Shown piece after piece: positions 11,225 through 20,984 of a DNA stretch of 64,000 nt. Numbering within the stretch: position 1 is the first letter of the stretch; each line of letters starts with the position of its first letter. This DNA is from Dendrobium chrysotoxum (Eukaryota; Streptophyta; Magnoliopsida; Asparagales; Orchidaceae). The translations under genes and the position numbers were made by a program. Under the pieces are notes generated by a model. The model worked only from the letters and a program-made list of their open reading frames with translations, made no database searches and was not told where the DNA came from. The DNA lies in NCBI GenBank assembly GCA_019925795.1, contig CM034309.1:22376729-22440728 (forward strand), in the 5' to 3' direction.

Positions 11225-12910
11225 AAATCTAATCAGATTCAATCTTCTCCTCTGCTAATGTTGCCTGCTTTCCACTAAACTGCTCCCTCAATATTCATAG
11301 CTCATCCAACAACTGAGTTTGCTACAACTGCATGTCAGCTTGTGATTTCCTGACTTGCTCTAGCTCAGATGTGAGGGTAGCCACCTGTTGGCAGTACAAC
11401 GACTCCTAGTTACTTGCTGAGAAGCTAGAGCCACCAGATGTCTTCCCATCATATGCTAGGGATGTCAGTTCAGGCGACACGACACAATACGAAGGCCGAA
11501 GCAATGCGACGTGACTCGACGCGTCAGGTAACGCTGGCAGCCGGGCACTCGACACATGTAGGGCCCATTTTTGGGTTATGTTTGGGTCATTTTTAGGTTT
11601 TTGGGTCAACCCAAATATGACCCGATCTTTTAAACATGTCAGTTTGTTGAACCAGAACCCGACCTGTTTCATAAATGGGTTGACCAGAACCCAACTTTTT
11701 TTTGGGTCGGGTCTAGTCGAGTTTTTGGTCTTGTCAAAAATTGGCACCCCTATCGTATGCGTAGGCTTGTGAGCCTAAACCATAAACCCAGCCTTTCTGC
11801 ATTCCTCCTATTGTTTGCTACCAAGTGTTATAGTTAGAATACTCTATTGATTCCCTAGAAGATCCCTCACCTGCTCCTGGCTGTCTCTCTCAAAGCCGTG
11901 TATACACGTCCTATAAAAGTTAATATAAGATTAAATAATTTATACATATCACCAAAAATATTAAACTTATGTACTCATGTAAGCTCTCCTTACTCGCTCC
12001 TCAACCCATTATTGGTTCTCCTACCACTTGTGGGTATGACTATACAACTCAACAATGGTCGGTTCTCTACCCAATAGCTCTTTCTGTAATATACTTATAT
12101 TAGTATTCATATCTAAATAAATTATTAAAATCTTTTAAATTTTCTTACCAAACATCGTATGTACTCAGTATGTGAAACTAAGCCCCCAGTATAGAGGGAA
12201 CTACCCATGCCCTAAATATTAGAAGCTCGATTCTGTCTATTCTAGCCCTTCCTCCTGGTATAATCTGGGCTACCTCAAGCACTGGTCAGCTCGGCCCATA
12301 CACTCTCACCAATCCAGAGTGGTCGCTCTCCTGGCTTTCTAATGTCAGTAAACATGTCATGCATGCAAGTCAACCCGCGCTTCTCAAAATTCTTTTTAAT
12401 TATATCATTATGTTGTGTCAGCCAATAAAAATCTTTTTGCATTAAAAAATATCAATATAAAATATTTTTATTAGCTTAATTAAAAAAGATATAATATAGA
12501 ACATATTTATGTAATAACTAATCTCAAACTCTCTGAACCATATATCGTGCACTTCTTTCAGGATTTTCTTTCGAGAAATATAAGGAGCATCATACCTACT
12601 TCGTATGATATCTTGTATTTTATACATCGACTGCTTTGATGGATGAAACCTGTATAAAATATGTTAGGTGAAAAAATATTTATCAAAATTTAGTAGCATG
12701 TTAAGAATATAATAAGTACATACGTGTCATCCTCAGGTTCAAGCAACATGTGCCCCTTTGTCGTTTGCTTTGCTACAACTGGGGTGGAAGGTCCTACAAC
12801 AGACTGAGGGGGTGGTGGGAGATAGTATAGTGAGATATATGGTGGTTATGGATAAGTAGGAGGGCCTCCATGAGAAGGTGGGGGATAGTAAGGGTAGAAG
12901 AGAGTACTAT
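11225..12910 (-). pseudogene. Plant En/Spm-type transposase gene (Transposase_24 family), broken
   Basis: Minus-strand reading order: a proline/tyrosine-rich start (about 12900-12780, for example YYPPPSHGGPPTYP); HPSKQSMYKIQDIIRS and YDAPYISRKKILKEVHDIW (12650-12540) in what looks like one exon; LTQHNDIIKKNFEKRG and MFTDIRKPGERPLWIGESVW (12420-12290); then NRASNI and MGSSLYTGGLVSHTEY (12225-12170); finally a coiled-coil C-terminal exon (about 11450-11225) with LTSELEQVRKSQADMQL. The order and motifs match the Ptta/En/Spm plant transposase family. Segments are separated by AT-rich intron-like stretches. Premature stops at positions expected to be Trp or Gln, plus a hAT MITE at 11458-11752, inactivate it. 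Confidence 0.65.
11458..11752. mobile_element. hAT-type MITE with 8-bp target duplication
   Basis: The 295-bp unit starts TAGGGATGTCAG and ends TTGGCACCCCTA, so the ends are inverted repeats (TAGGGRTGYCA). It is flanked by TCATATGC (11450-11457) and TCGTATGC (11753-11760), a 7/8 match to an 8-bp duplication as made by hAT transposases. The interior is full of GGGTTGACC/GGGTCAACCC motifs, so single strands could fold. It lies inside the C-terminal coding exon region of the CACTA transposase. Confidence 0.8.
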
Positions 12911-13414
12911 GCTTGGCATCTAAGATGAAACTAGGCAGTTTACAAGCTATTTGAATGAAAAAATTTACTCCATTAATGAATTTATTTATTAATGTCTTTC
13001 ATTCTTGTGCCAATCAGTTATACATAAAGCTTTTTTTATTTCTAATATCCATAATTTAGCCTACATATAATATAAAGATATTAGAGATTGTAGATTTATC
13101 TTTGAAGGAAAATAGAATGAATTCAAATTAATTTGCAAATCAGATGGTGTTATTTCACACAGGTCCCCTATCAATGAAAAATCTAGTAGCCTCTTGGCAT
13201 CTCCCCCATTTAGAAGAAATATAAGGAGCCTTAGCCTGACCGCCACGTTAAGAAAGACATGCACATTCGATGTCGGGCGACACCGTGGCCATAGTCTTCA
13301 ATCATATCATGCTAAGAAAGGCGTGTATAGGTCTTCAGGGGGGTACCTGTGTGAAAATGCAGTTTACACCGGAGATATTCCTATAGATTTACCGACATAA
13401 GCCAAATCTAATAC

Positions 13415-13745
13415 ATCTACACCTTTCTTAATATAAGCCAAATCTAATACTTATACTTTCCTAACTAGATCATCAGGAGGCCACCATTTTGTGTGAGCAA
13501 ACCATCTAAGGAGACTCTCTTACTCATGAGTATTCTTATCTCTGCAATCACTTAACTTAATGTTATGTTTCTTGTTTAATGACCAGTAAAATGCATACAA
13601 AAATTGATGGAGGCAAATGTTGGCAATAAACTGCATACACTTAACTCTGCAAACACGAAGAAGAATATCTTCAACAAAATGTATACATCACAGTACAATG
13701 ACATGCAATGTCTATCGAGAATGTACATGTCCAAAGAAAAACTAA
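13415..13745 (-). mobile_element. RTE LINE fragment
   Basis: 13420-13590 aligns by eye with the C-terminal RTE sequence at 49925-50160 (AAATCTAATACATC, AAACCATCTAAGG, TATCCTTATCTCT, CACTTAA blocks). 13660-13740 aligns with the RTE catalytic-box region at 49045-49110 (AAGAAGAATATC...CATACATCA, ACATGCAATGTCTA). So it is an internally deleted minus-strand RTE copy sitting inside the CACTA element. No intact coding frame. Confidence 0.55.
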
Positions 13746-13834
13746 ATGGGCTACTTACAGTGAATTTATGGCAACTGAGCGGGGAACATCAGCGATGGAG
13801 CGGTCAAAACGAAGGTGATGATGACATCAACTGT

Positions 13835-14010
13835 CAGTGACGGAGAGGTAATTGTTCGGTGACGGAGGCGACTGTTCGGTGATGGAGGCGACTGTTCGGT
13901 GATAGAGGAGACTTGTGGCGGTGATGGAGGCAACTGTTCAGCGATAGAGGTGACTAGTGGCGGTGACAACGGCGACTATTCTGCGATGGAGGAGAACATT
14001 AGCGACTGAG
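13835..14010. repeat. Short degenerate minisatellite
   Basis: Repeats of about 21-27 bp built on GGTGATGGAGGCGACTGTTC occur about six times with drift. Located near the right terminus of the CACTA element. Confidence 0.6.
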
Positions 14011-14235
14011 GCGACTGACGAAGTGAGAGCAAGTCAGAGTGAAATGATAAGAGCACGGTGGCAGAAAGGGAAATAGAGTTGTCTCTGCCAGTATTTATGG
14101 GGGCTTTTTTGCCAAAACCCTTTCCGGCAAAATTTTCACCGGCAATATTTCGCTGGGCATAAGTAAGCCGACAGATTTTCTGTCAGAAGTAACCGCCAGG
14201 TTCACAAAAACTGGCTATTTTTTTGACGGTAAATG

Positions 14236-14722
14236 TTTGGCGAATGAACCAAGTGTTTTCTCAAGCCAAAATATTTCTCAAGCTCATCTACTTGTTTCAA
14301 TCTTGTCGATGATTTGAAATATAAACTCAACCCCATATGTTGTTCACCTAGCTTAATCAAGAGAACTTTCCACTCTTATCATCATCATTCTCAAGTTAAA
14401 ATTAAAATTAAAATATTTTGGTATTTAAGCAATCCTTCAAATCTACTATTTTCCTAGCCCAATCAATTAGATTACACCCAGTCCTTGGTGAAGCCCCTAG
14501 ACATGTCTACTTGGGCCAATTAAGTGGACCTCTTCTCCTTGGTTAAACCCAAGTGACCATTAAAAATTTAAACAAAATAAAGTCATAAATATGCTTTTTA
14601 CCTTATGATAAAATAAATTAAGGGTGGAATCTATACCTCATTTTATCTTAGAACCCCATAGATATAGGGCCCATGTCATGGTGGGCAATACTCATTCATT
14701 GGATTCTTTATAACCTATAAAA
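14236..14722. other. Unclassified stretch between CACTA and TR-GAG
   Basis: No domain or repeat boundary seen. It is the target sequence of the LTR element that starts at 14728. Confidence 0.3.
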
Positions 14723-14727
14723 ATATG

Positions 14728-15612
14728 TGTTGTGGGATAGAATATACGCGGCGGTAGAGTATTAATCCTACGTCTTAGCATTGCACGAATATCTAGCTCA
14801 CACATAGAGAACACAAGATTTTTAAGTGAAAAATCCTGAAAAGGGGAAAAACCACGGGGCCTGGCCCAGTTGAAATGATTCCACTAGAACTTGAGCAGAT
14901 TACAGGGGACTGATTTGCCTCAAAGGGCGATCAGATTACAAGTATCACATGTATGGTGAAAGTTAGAGGCTTTTGAAGGCCTAAGGTCGCGCTGGCAGAA
15001 CTTCGGGGTCTCTCGGTGGTCTGGCAGAATTTCGGTCCCTAGGTAGTTGTCGGGCAGAAGTGAGGACGTTAGATGGTGGTCTGGCGAAGAGCAAGGCCTC
15101 AGGTGGTGGTCCGACAGAGTGCAGGGCCTCAGGTGGTGGTCCTACAGAGTGCAGGGCCTCAGGTGGTGGTCCGACAGAGTGCAGGGCCTCAGGTGGTGGT
15201 CCGGCAGAGTGCAGGGCCTCAGGTGGTGGTCCGGTGAAGAGCAGGGCCTCAGGTGGTGGTCCGGCGAAGTGCAGGGCCTCAGGTAGTGGTCCGGCGAAGT
15301 GCAGGGCCTCAGGTGGTGGTCCGATGAAGAGCAGAGCCTCATGTGGTGGTCCGGCGATGGTCCGGCGGAGAAACGTTGTCAAGGCGGTGGTCTAGCGGTG
15401 GTCGAGGAGGAGCAAGGGGGCAAGAGCTCTCTCTTTTTCTCCTTAGGGGTCGAATTTGGTGTCGTTGGGTTTGTATTTTCAAGACGCTCAGTTTGACTAT
15501 AAGTTTGCTGGAATCAGAGTTCGAATGGTCCCAAAATTAATTTTGAAAGTTTCCACCTTGGTTTTGCCTCAAGATTCGTGCCTGATAAAGATAATTTTTT
15601 GATAACATATCA
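14728..15612 (-). repeat. 3' LTR of the TR-GAG element, promoter-deleted
   Basis: 885 bp, starting TGTTGTGGGATAG on the plus strand and ending AACATATCA. It aligns with the right LTR along its length but lacks about 320 bp that the right LTR has between CTTAGG (about 20187) and GGTCGAATTTGG (about 20523). The missing piece includes the TATA box. It has ten 30-bp minisatellite units against eight in the right LTR. Confidence 0.85.
15061..15360. repeat. 30-bp minisatellite in the 3' LTR, ten units
   Basis: Ten head-to-tail units with consensus GGCCTCAGGTGGTGGTCCGG followed by CGAAGTGCAG, the first and last diverged. Because 30 is a multiple of three, all units stay in phase and several frames are open, giving repeat peptides such as ASGGGPTECR or GLRWWSDRVQ. 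I treat these as artefacts. Confidence 0.9.
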
Positions 15613-16299
15613 GTTGCCCCACTATTTTCGGACGTTAAAGCTCCAGAAGTCCGAAAATACGCGTTTCAATCTTTGGGAATTTTTTTGTGCAATTTGAAGT
15701 TTGCAAAAATCCGATCTTGGGTCTCGAATGGCCTTAAAAGTGCCAAAATTGAGTCCGAAACGTCGAAAAACGGGTCCGGGGACCCCAAAAACGTCCGATT
15801 TGACCTTTCCGGGCCCGAAATTGGGCTCGGAAATGAGCTGGAGCGGCCCAGCTGCCGCCGCTGCCAGCCTCTCCCGCGCGCCCACGTCTCCCCGGCGCGC
15901 CTGCCCGCGCGCCAGCGGTTCTACTCGGCGCCCGCACGCCTGCCCGCTAGCCGTTGAGCCGCGACGCCTGCCCTCGAGCCGCTGAGCCGCGACGCCTGAT
16001 CGCGGCTGCCTGACGCTGCCGCGCGCCTGACCGCGCTACCCGCGCAGTCGTGGGTGCTGACCGGGCGGTTAGCCCGGTTTGACCGGCTAACCGCCGGCGG
16101 TGTCAATAATTTTTTATTTTAACAAAAAATAAAATAATAATATTATATATATATATATATATTATTTATATATATTATTTATATTTTATTTAAATTTTTT
16201 TTTCTCTTCTTTTTTTTTTTTTGAAAATTTCCAAAACGTCCCCCCCCCTTGGGCCTTAATCCTTGCACCTCTCTTCTCATCTCCCCTTCTTCTCTCATG
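15613..16299. other. TR-GAG interior: polypurine tract side, GC-rich block, (TA)n
   Basis: Next to the 3' LTR the minus strand reads AATAGTGGGGCAAC, a plausible weak polypurine tract. 15780-16110 is strongly GC-rich (GCCGCCGCTGCC, CGCGCGCC), unlike anything else in the window. 16110-16230 switches to AT-rich with a (TA)n run and poly-T. Open frames in the GC block are low-complexity and not convincing genes. Confidence 0.5.
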
Positions 16300-16620
16300 T
16301 GAGGCCTTCCCCTGGCCCTACACAGGCGGTATCCCCTGTGCAGGCCAGGGCCCCTCTCTGCAAGAAGAAGGCTCCGCCCTTCCGCTCTTCTTTCATTTGA
16401 GGCCTTCTCCTGGCCCTACACAAGCGGTATCCCCTGTACAGGCCAGGACCCCTCTCTGCAAGAAGAAGGTTCTTTGCCTCCACCCTTCTCCCCCTCTGCT
16501 TTCCCCTCTTCTCCTCACGCTGAGGCACTCTCCTAGTCCATTTCAGGTGGTATCCCCTGAACCGGTCTAGGGCCCCTCACTGAGCAGGAGCTTTCCCTAC
16601 TTTCTTGGGAGATCATGTAG
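16300..16620. repeat. Hairpin-forming repeat, about 2.5 units of roughly 100-120 bp
   Basis: The block CTGGCCCTACACAGGCGG followed by TATCCCCTGTGCAGGCCAG occurs at about 16313 and 16410, and in diverged form at about 16530. Each copy is itself an inverted repeat (CCT-CACAGG against CCTGTGCAGG), so it could form a stem. It lies within the TR-GAG interior. Confidence 0.65.
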
Positions 16621-16980
16621 AGGTCCGACATTAGTCAGTGGAAGTCTGGCAACGGGCGAAAGTCTGACATCAGGAAGAAGTCCGGTGATAGGTAGAAGTC
16701 TGACGAATGTCCCGGGACGGGCAGAAGTCCAACAATGGAAGGAAGCTCGATGTCGGGTAAAAGTTCGACAGAAGTCCTAAAAAGGGTAGAACTTCAGCAA
16801 CGGGAGGAAGCTCGGCGTCGGGCAGAAGTACATCATCGGGTAAAAATCTGACAAGAGTCCATCGATTAGCAAAACCCTGATGACGGATAGAAGTTCAGCG
16901 CCAGGTAGAACTCCGATGAGGGTCCAACGACGGGCAGAAGTCCCACATCTGGTAGAAGAGCGTAGGTCAATAGCATCCGC
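16621..16980. repeat. Degenerate short repeats in the TR-GAG interior
   Basis: GGCAGAAGTCCGAC and close variants (GGGTAGAAGTTCGAC, GGCAGAAGTCCCAC) recur every 25-35 bp with heavy drift. They connect the hairpin repeats to the 85-bp array. Confidence 0.5.
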
Positions 16981-17575
16981 CAAAGATGTGTGACCTTTCT
17001 GAGGTTGTATGTCATAGTCCTTTTTTATGACATTAACTTGTGCGGGAGAGTTCGAGGGAATCCACTAAGGATGTATGATCTATCCGAGGTTGTATGTCAG
17101 AGCCTTGCTCGATGACATTAACATGTGTGGAAGAGGTCAAGAGAATCCACCAAGGATGTATGACCTATCCGAGGTTGTATGTCGGAGCCCTGCTCGATGA
17201 TGTTAACCTGTGTGGAAGAGGTCGAGAGAATCCACTAAGAATGTATGACTTATCCGAGGTTGTATGTCGGAGCCCTGCTCGATGATGTTAACCTGTGTGG
17301 AAGAGGTCAAGAAAATCCACCAAGGATGTATGACCTATCCGAGGTTGTATGTCAGAGCCCTACTCGATGACGTTAACCTGTGTGGAAGAGGTCGAGAGAA
17401 TCCACCAAGGATGTATGACCTATTCGAGATTGTATGTCAGAGCCCTGCTCGATGACGTTAACCTGTGTGGAAGAGGTCGAGAGGATCCACCAAGGATGTA
17501 TGGCCTATCCGAGATTGTATGTCAGAGCCCTGCTCGATAACGTTAACCTGCGTGGAAGAGGTCGAGATCGAATCC
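16981..17575. repeat. 85-bp tandem array, seven units
   Basis: The block GAGGTTGTATGTC (or GAGATTGTATGTC) recurs at 17001, 17086, 17171, 17256, 17341, 17426 and 17511, giving a period of 85 bp. Units share GAGCCCTGCTCGATGA and AACCTGTGTGGAAGAGGTC. 85 is not a multiple of three, so the short open frames crossing it are repeat artefacts. It lies between gag and the 3' LTR. Confidence 0.9.
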
Positions 17576-17996
17576 CCCTGGGATTAATCGTCCAATGATC
17601 GAGACACAATAAAGATCATGTATTTCTCGAATCAGGGATTAAGAGACTATATTTGTTAGTAGCTTTCTACTGTCATCATTTTTAATCCTTTCTAAAGAAG
17701 CAGATAATATCAAATGGAGTGCATAACACATCACTATATTATGTAGGATAATATAACAACTTCCTAGTACAACCTAGGGATATAAGTGTTACACCATGCT
17801 AAACACATAAGATATACGTACAAGGACAACACTGTTTGACTTCGAAAGAAATACTAGAGATATCAGAGCAACATACTGCTTGAAAGAGGCACAATAAAAC
17901 AAGATGACTACTATTACTAACACAAATGCATACACTGTGTGATCATTTGATCTCACCAACCATTTGAATGTTATTCAATGGTTGTCTTTGTTGTTG

Positions 17997-19382
17997 CTAC
18001 TTTTTCCCCCCAGCATCATCTCGAGTCGGTGGGCTTTGAATGAATTGACGGAGATATTCTTGTCGGATCAGCCTCTCAATCTCATCCTTGAGTTGCTTGC
18101 AAGCTTTAGTAGTGTGTTCACGACTACGGTGGAAATGACAGTATTGATCTTGATTTCCTACGTTCGGCTTCAAAGGATTAGGCCACTTAATATTTTCTTG
18201 ATCTCGGATGGCCATCAACATATTCGCTCGAGAGGCATTGAGTGGTGTATACTCCTCATCCTGTCGAAACTCACGTCGTGGTACTGGGGGTCTAGGAGAG
18301 AAGTTTTTCTTTCGTTGTGAGGATGAGTCCTCCATTATAGGGGCTTTATGCTTTTCCGGAATTTGTTTAAATTGCTTTCTGTGGGCACTAATAGCTTCAT
18401 CCGCTAATATTTGTGCTTCCACACGATGGATCAGGTTTGCATACTAAGGGACTGTGTCTCGCATAAGTGCTGAGTAGAAGGGGCCCGGACGAAGCCCTCC
18501 GAGGAAAATGCCTCTAAGTAACTCGGGATCTACTCCCGAAATTTGACGAGCTTCAGTAGAAAATCTCTGGAAGTATTCCTTGAGGGACTCACTTTCATTC
18601 TAGCGGATCCCCAAGAGGTGAGAAGAGTCCTTAGTAATTCTCCAATTGGCGATAAATTGTTCGACAAACACTTTGGCTAATTTGACGAATATTGAAATGG
18701 TTCCGGCTGGAAGTGAATAGAACCATGTTCGAGCTTGCCCTTTGAGGGTGGCAGGAAAGACCTGACAGAGGAGCGCATCTGAGGCTCACTGGATATGCAT
18801 GATGGTTCTATAGTGATCAATATGCTCATACGAGTCAGTTGTCCCGTCGTAGGGATCGATGTTCGGTAGTTTGAATCTTGCTGGAATGGGATGTTGAAGG
18901 ATAGCTTCAGTCAGAGGTGATGACTCCTGGAAGTCCCGCTGATGAAGAGATTGTCTTGCATCTCCCGCGGGGAACTCTTCCTGAACCAATCTTCGTAGTT
19001 CATGTCGTAGGACATTGCGAGGGAGTCCAGCAATATGTGGTGGGGCTAAGTCCTCGGGGACGTCTGGAGGAATACGAGGTTGCTGCCCTGCGTGTAAAGG
19101 ATGTGTAGAGCTTGCTGTGTCATCAAGTTCATTATCTTGGTGTGTCGGAGGATGCACCATCGGCGGAGGGAAAGGAATCTCAACATAAAGATGTTCTGGT
19201 GGAACCTCTCTGACCCGGGGTGGATCTCGAGGGAGAAGGATCTCTTCATGGGGAGCTAGTGCCGGCTGTCGGGTCTCTCGCAGGAGTTGAAGGATCTCAT
19301 CCTGAGACTCCTCCATCTTCCTGATGCGGTCTTCAATGGATGGTCTTGAAATTCCATCTCCAATAGCATCTTGCCCCAGCAT
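17997..19382 (-). pseudogene. gag: Gypsy-type gag of the TR-GAG element, three in-frame stops
   Basis: One reading frame of 462 codons runs from an ATG at 19382 to the stop at 17997, interrupted only by TGA at 18788-18786, TAG at 18602-18600 and TAG at 18446-18444. The order is a proline-rich N-terminus, FKLPNIDPYDGTTDSYEHI (the family's start-of-capsid motif), KGQARTWFYSLPAGTIS, LKEYFQRFSTEARQISGVD, a basic linker, and CHFHRSREHTTKACKQLKDE with IERLIRQEYLRQF at the end. These match Tat-lineage gypsy gag. It would form particles for RNA packaging. All three stops are one transition from Trp/Arg or Gln codons. An initiation codon farther upstream cannot be excluded. Confidence 0.85.
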
Positions 19383-19520
19383 GAAAGGAGGCGGATACTT
19401 GGCGTCTATGATTCATAGACTGATTCAGAGATTGATGTGAATTGGAGAGGGATGCTCCAAGATGCGATTGCTACACCTGTTGGCCATCAAAGTGGTGCTT
19501 AGGATAGTGGGATTTGTTTC

Positions 19521-19536
19521 CCACAGACGGCGCCAA
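19521..19536 (-). other. Primer binding site of the TR-GAG element
   Basis: Directly inside the 5' LTR the minus strand reads GTTTGGCGCCGTCTGTGGG. TGGCGCC next to the LTR is a common PBS start in plant gypsy elements, complementary to a tRNA 3' end (often tRNA-Arg). It sets the orientation. Confidence 0.7.
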
Positions 19537-19864
19537 ACTGTTGCGGGCTAGAATATACGCTGCGGTAGAGTATTAATCCTATGTCTTAGCATTGCACGAA
19601 TATCCAGCTCACACACAGAAAATATAAGATTTTTTCGTGGAAAACCCTGAAAAGGGGAAAAACCACAGGGCCTGGCCCAGTTGAGATGATTCCACTAGAA
19701 CTTGAGCAGATTACAGGGGACTGACTTTCCTCCAAGGGCGATCAGATTACAACTATCACCTGTAGGGTGAAAGTTAGAAGCTTTTGAAGGCCTAAGGTCG
19801 CGCTGGCAGAACTTCGGGGTCTCTCGGTGGTCTGGCAGAATTTCGGTCCCTAGGTAGTTGTCAG

Positions 19865-20110
19865 GCAGAAGTGAGGATGTTAGATGGTGGTCTGGCGAAG
19901 AGCAGGGCCTCAGGTGGTGGTCCGATAGAGTGCAGGGCCTCAGGTGGTGGTCCGATAGAGTGCAGGGCCTCAGGTGGTGGTCCGGCGAAGAGTAGGGCCT
20001 CAGGTGGTGGTCCAACGAAGTACATGGCCTCAGGTGGTGGTCCGGCGAAGTGCAGGGCCTCAAGTGGTGGTCCGGCGAAGTGCAGGGCCTCAGGTGGTGG
20101 TCCGGCGATG
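19865..20110. repeat. 30-bp minisatellite in the 5' LTR, eight units
   Basis: Same unit as in the left LTR but eight copies, with some units carrying unique changes (CCAACGAAGTACAT, CCGATAGAGTGCAG). The copy-number difference arose after insertion, since both LTRs are copied from one template. Confidence 0.9.
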
Positions 20111-20220
20111 GTCCGGCGGAGCAACGTCGTCAAGGCGGTGGTCGAGGAGGAGCAAGGGGGCAAGAGCTCTCTCTTTTTCCACTTAGGATTAGGCGTCCCT
20201 TTTCATGAGAAATGGGGTCT

Positions 20221-20230
20221 CTATTTATAG
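20221..20230 (-). promoter_or_regulatory. LTR TATA box
   Basis: The minus strand reads CTATAAATAG, a textbook plant TATA box, followed by AGAGACCCC. It sits about 470 bp from the U3 start, upstream of the minisatellite, in the 5' LTR only. The solo LTR at 22708-24420 has CTAAAAATAG at the equivalent place (23164-23173). Confidence 0.6.
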
Positions 20231-20885
20231 ATTTTCGTGAGTGGCATGGCCCGTAAATAGGTGGAAGATCATGGGTAGTTAGGGAGTGGTTTGAATGGAT
20301 GGCCGATCTTGAATCCATTGATCATAGACCGTTCGTTGGACAGTTGAAGGTCTTAATGTTGTCAGAATTTGGCGATCTTAGGCTCGTTGGATTCGTCTCA
20401 TCGAGACGCGCGATTCTACTATAAGCATGTCACATTTGGAGATCGTTTGGTAATCTAAATTATGGTTTGAACCTTCCAACAGTGCTTCAGACCCTTGATT
20501 TGGACCCATTTGGGTTCAGATTGGGTCGAATTTGGTGTCGTTGGGTTCGTATTTTCGAGACGCTCAGTTCGACTATAAGTTTGCTGGAATCAGAGTTCGG
20601 ATGGTCCCAAAATTAATTTCGGAAGTTTCCACCTTGGTTTTGCCTCGAGATTCGTGCCCGATCAAGATAATTTTTTGATGACATATCAATATGAAAACAT
20701 TTTTTGTTAAAATTCAAATAAAAGATTTAAATTATTAATCAGTTAAAGGTACATCAACCATAAACTAAATTAATTCCTTCCTAAAATCCAAATTAAAGCA
20801 TCACATCATTAAAAAGGGAGACATCCTCATGACCTAGCATACATTAGATAGTGTGATAAACTCACCTTTAGGCATCCTAAGATTA

Positions 20886-20926
20886 GGGTGTATTTAGGTT
20901 TTTATTTTTATGAAATTTGAATGATT

Positions 20927-20984
<58 letters not shown>

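Larger units (their letters stand above)
10629..14235 (-). mobile_element. CACTA (En/Spm) DNA transposon with nested insertions
   Basis: The left end is CACTACAGAAAAATCACG at 10629. Next comes a subterminal region dense in short GC motifs (CAGCGG, GGCGGA, CCGCCAGA, TCCGCTAGAAATT) to about 11000. A matching motif-dense block (CCGGCAAAA, CACCGGCAA, CCGACAGATTTTCTGTCAG, GACGGTAAATG) lies at 14105-14235, and its last bases GTAAATG look like a decayed GTAGTG terminus. Between them is a minus-strand En/Spm transposase gene, an inserted hAT MITE and an RTE fragment. The right end is approximate and the 3-bp target duplication (ATT before the left end) is not confirmed on the right. Confidence 0.65.
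14728..20688 (-). mobile_element. Complete gag-only LTR retrotransposon (TR-GAG type)
   Basis: Both ends are defined: an exact 5-bp duplication ATATG lies at 14723-14727 and 20689-20693. The LTRs are 14728-15612 and 19539-20688. The PBS is next to the right LTR, so the element reads on the minus strand. The 3.9-kb interior carries a single gypsy-type gag gene (19382-17997) and then non-coding repeats (85-bp array, GC-rich block), with no protease, RT, RNase H or integrase motif on either strand. Terminal-repeat retrotransposons carrying only GAG are known in plants as TR-GAG; they must borrow pol from autonomous relatives, which the gag suggests would be Tat-lineage gypsy elements. Confidence 0.85.
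19539..20688 (-). repeat. 5' LTR of the TR-GAG element
   Basis: 1150 bp, starting TGTTGCGGGCTAG on the plus strand and ending GACATATCA, followed by the duplication ATATG. It keeps the full U3 with a TATA box, the 30-bp minisatellite, and the conserved block with CCTGAAAAGGGG and GGCCTGGCCCAGTTGA. The differences from the left LTR are visible throughout, so the insertion is not recent. Confidence 0.85.

Noticed and set aside
14981..15496. Several overlapping long open frames on both strands with repeats such as GPPPEALHS and ASGGGPTECR
   Set aside because: They all lie in a 30-bp minisatellite whose unit length is a multiple of three, so frames stay open automatically; they lie in an LTR.
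15622..16106. Ala/Arg/Pro-rich open frames on both strands
   Set aside because: Composition effect of a GC-rich block; no domain, and frames on opposite strands are equally good.
17094..17540. Three near-identical 63-codon frames starting MSEPCSMTL or MSEPYSMTL
   Set aside because: Shadow of the 85-bp tandem array; the frame shifts from unit to unit.
18208..18447. Plus-strand open frames opposite the gag gene
   Set aside because: Mirror of the minus-strand gag, which has clear domain motifs; the plus-strand products have none.
19695..20230. Similar proline/glycine repeat open frames
   Set aside because: Same minisatellite in the other LTR.
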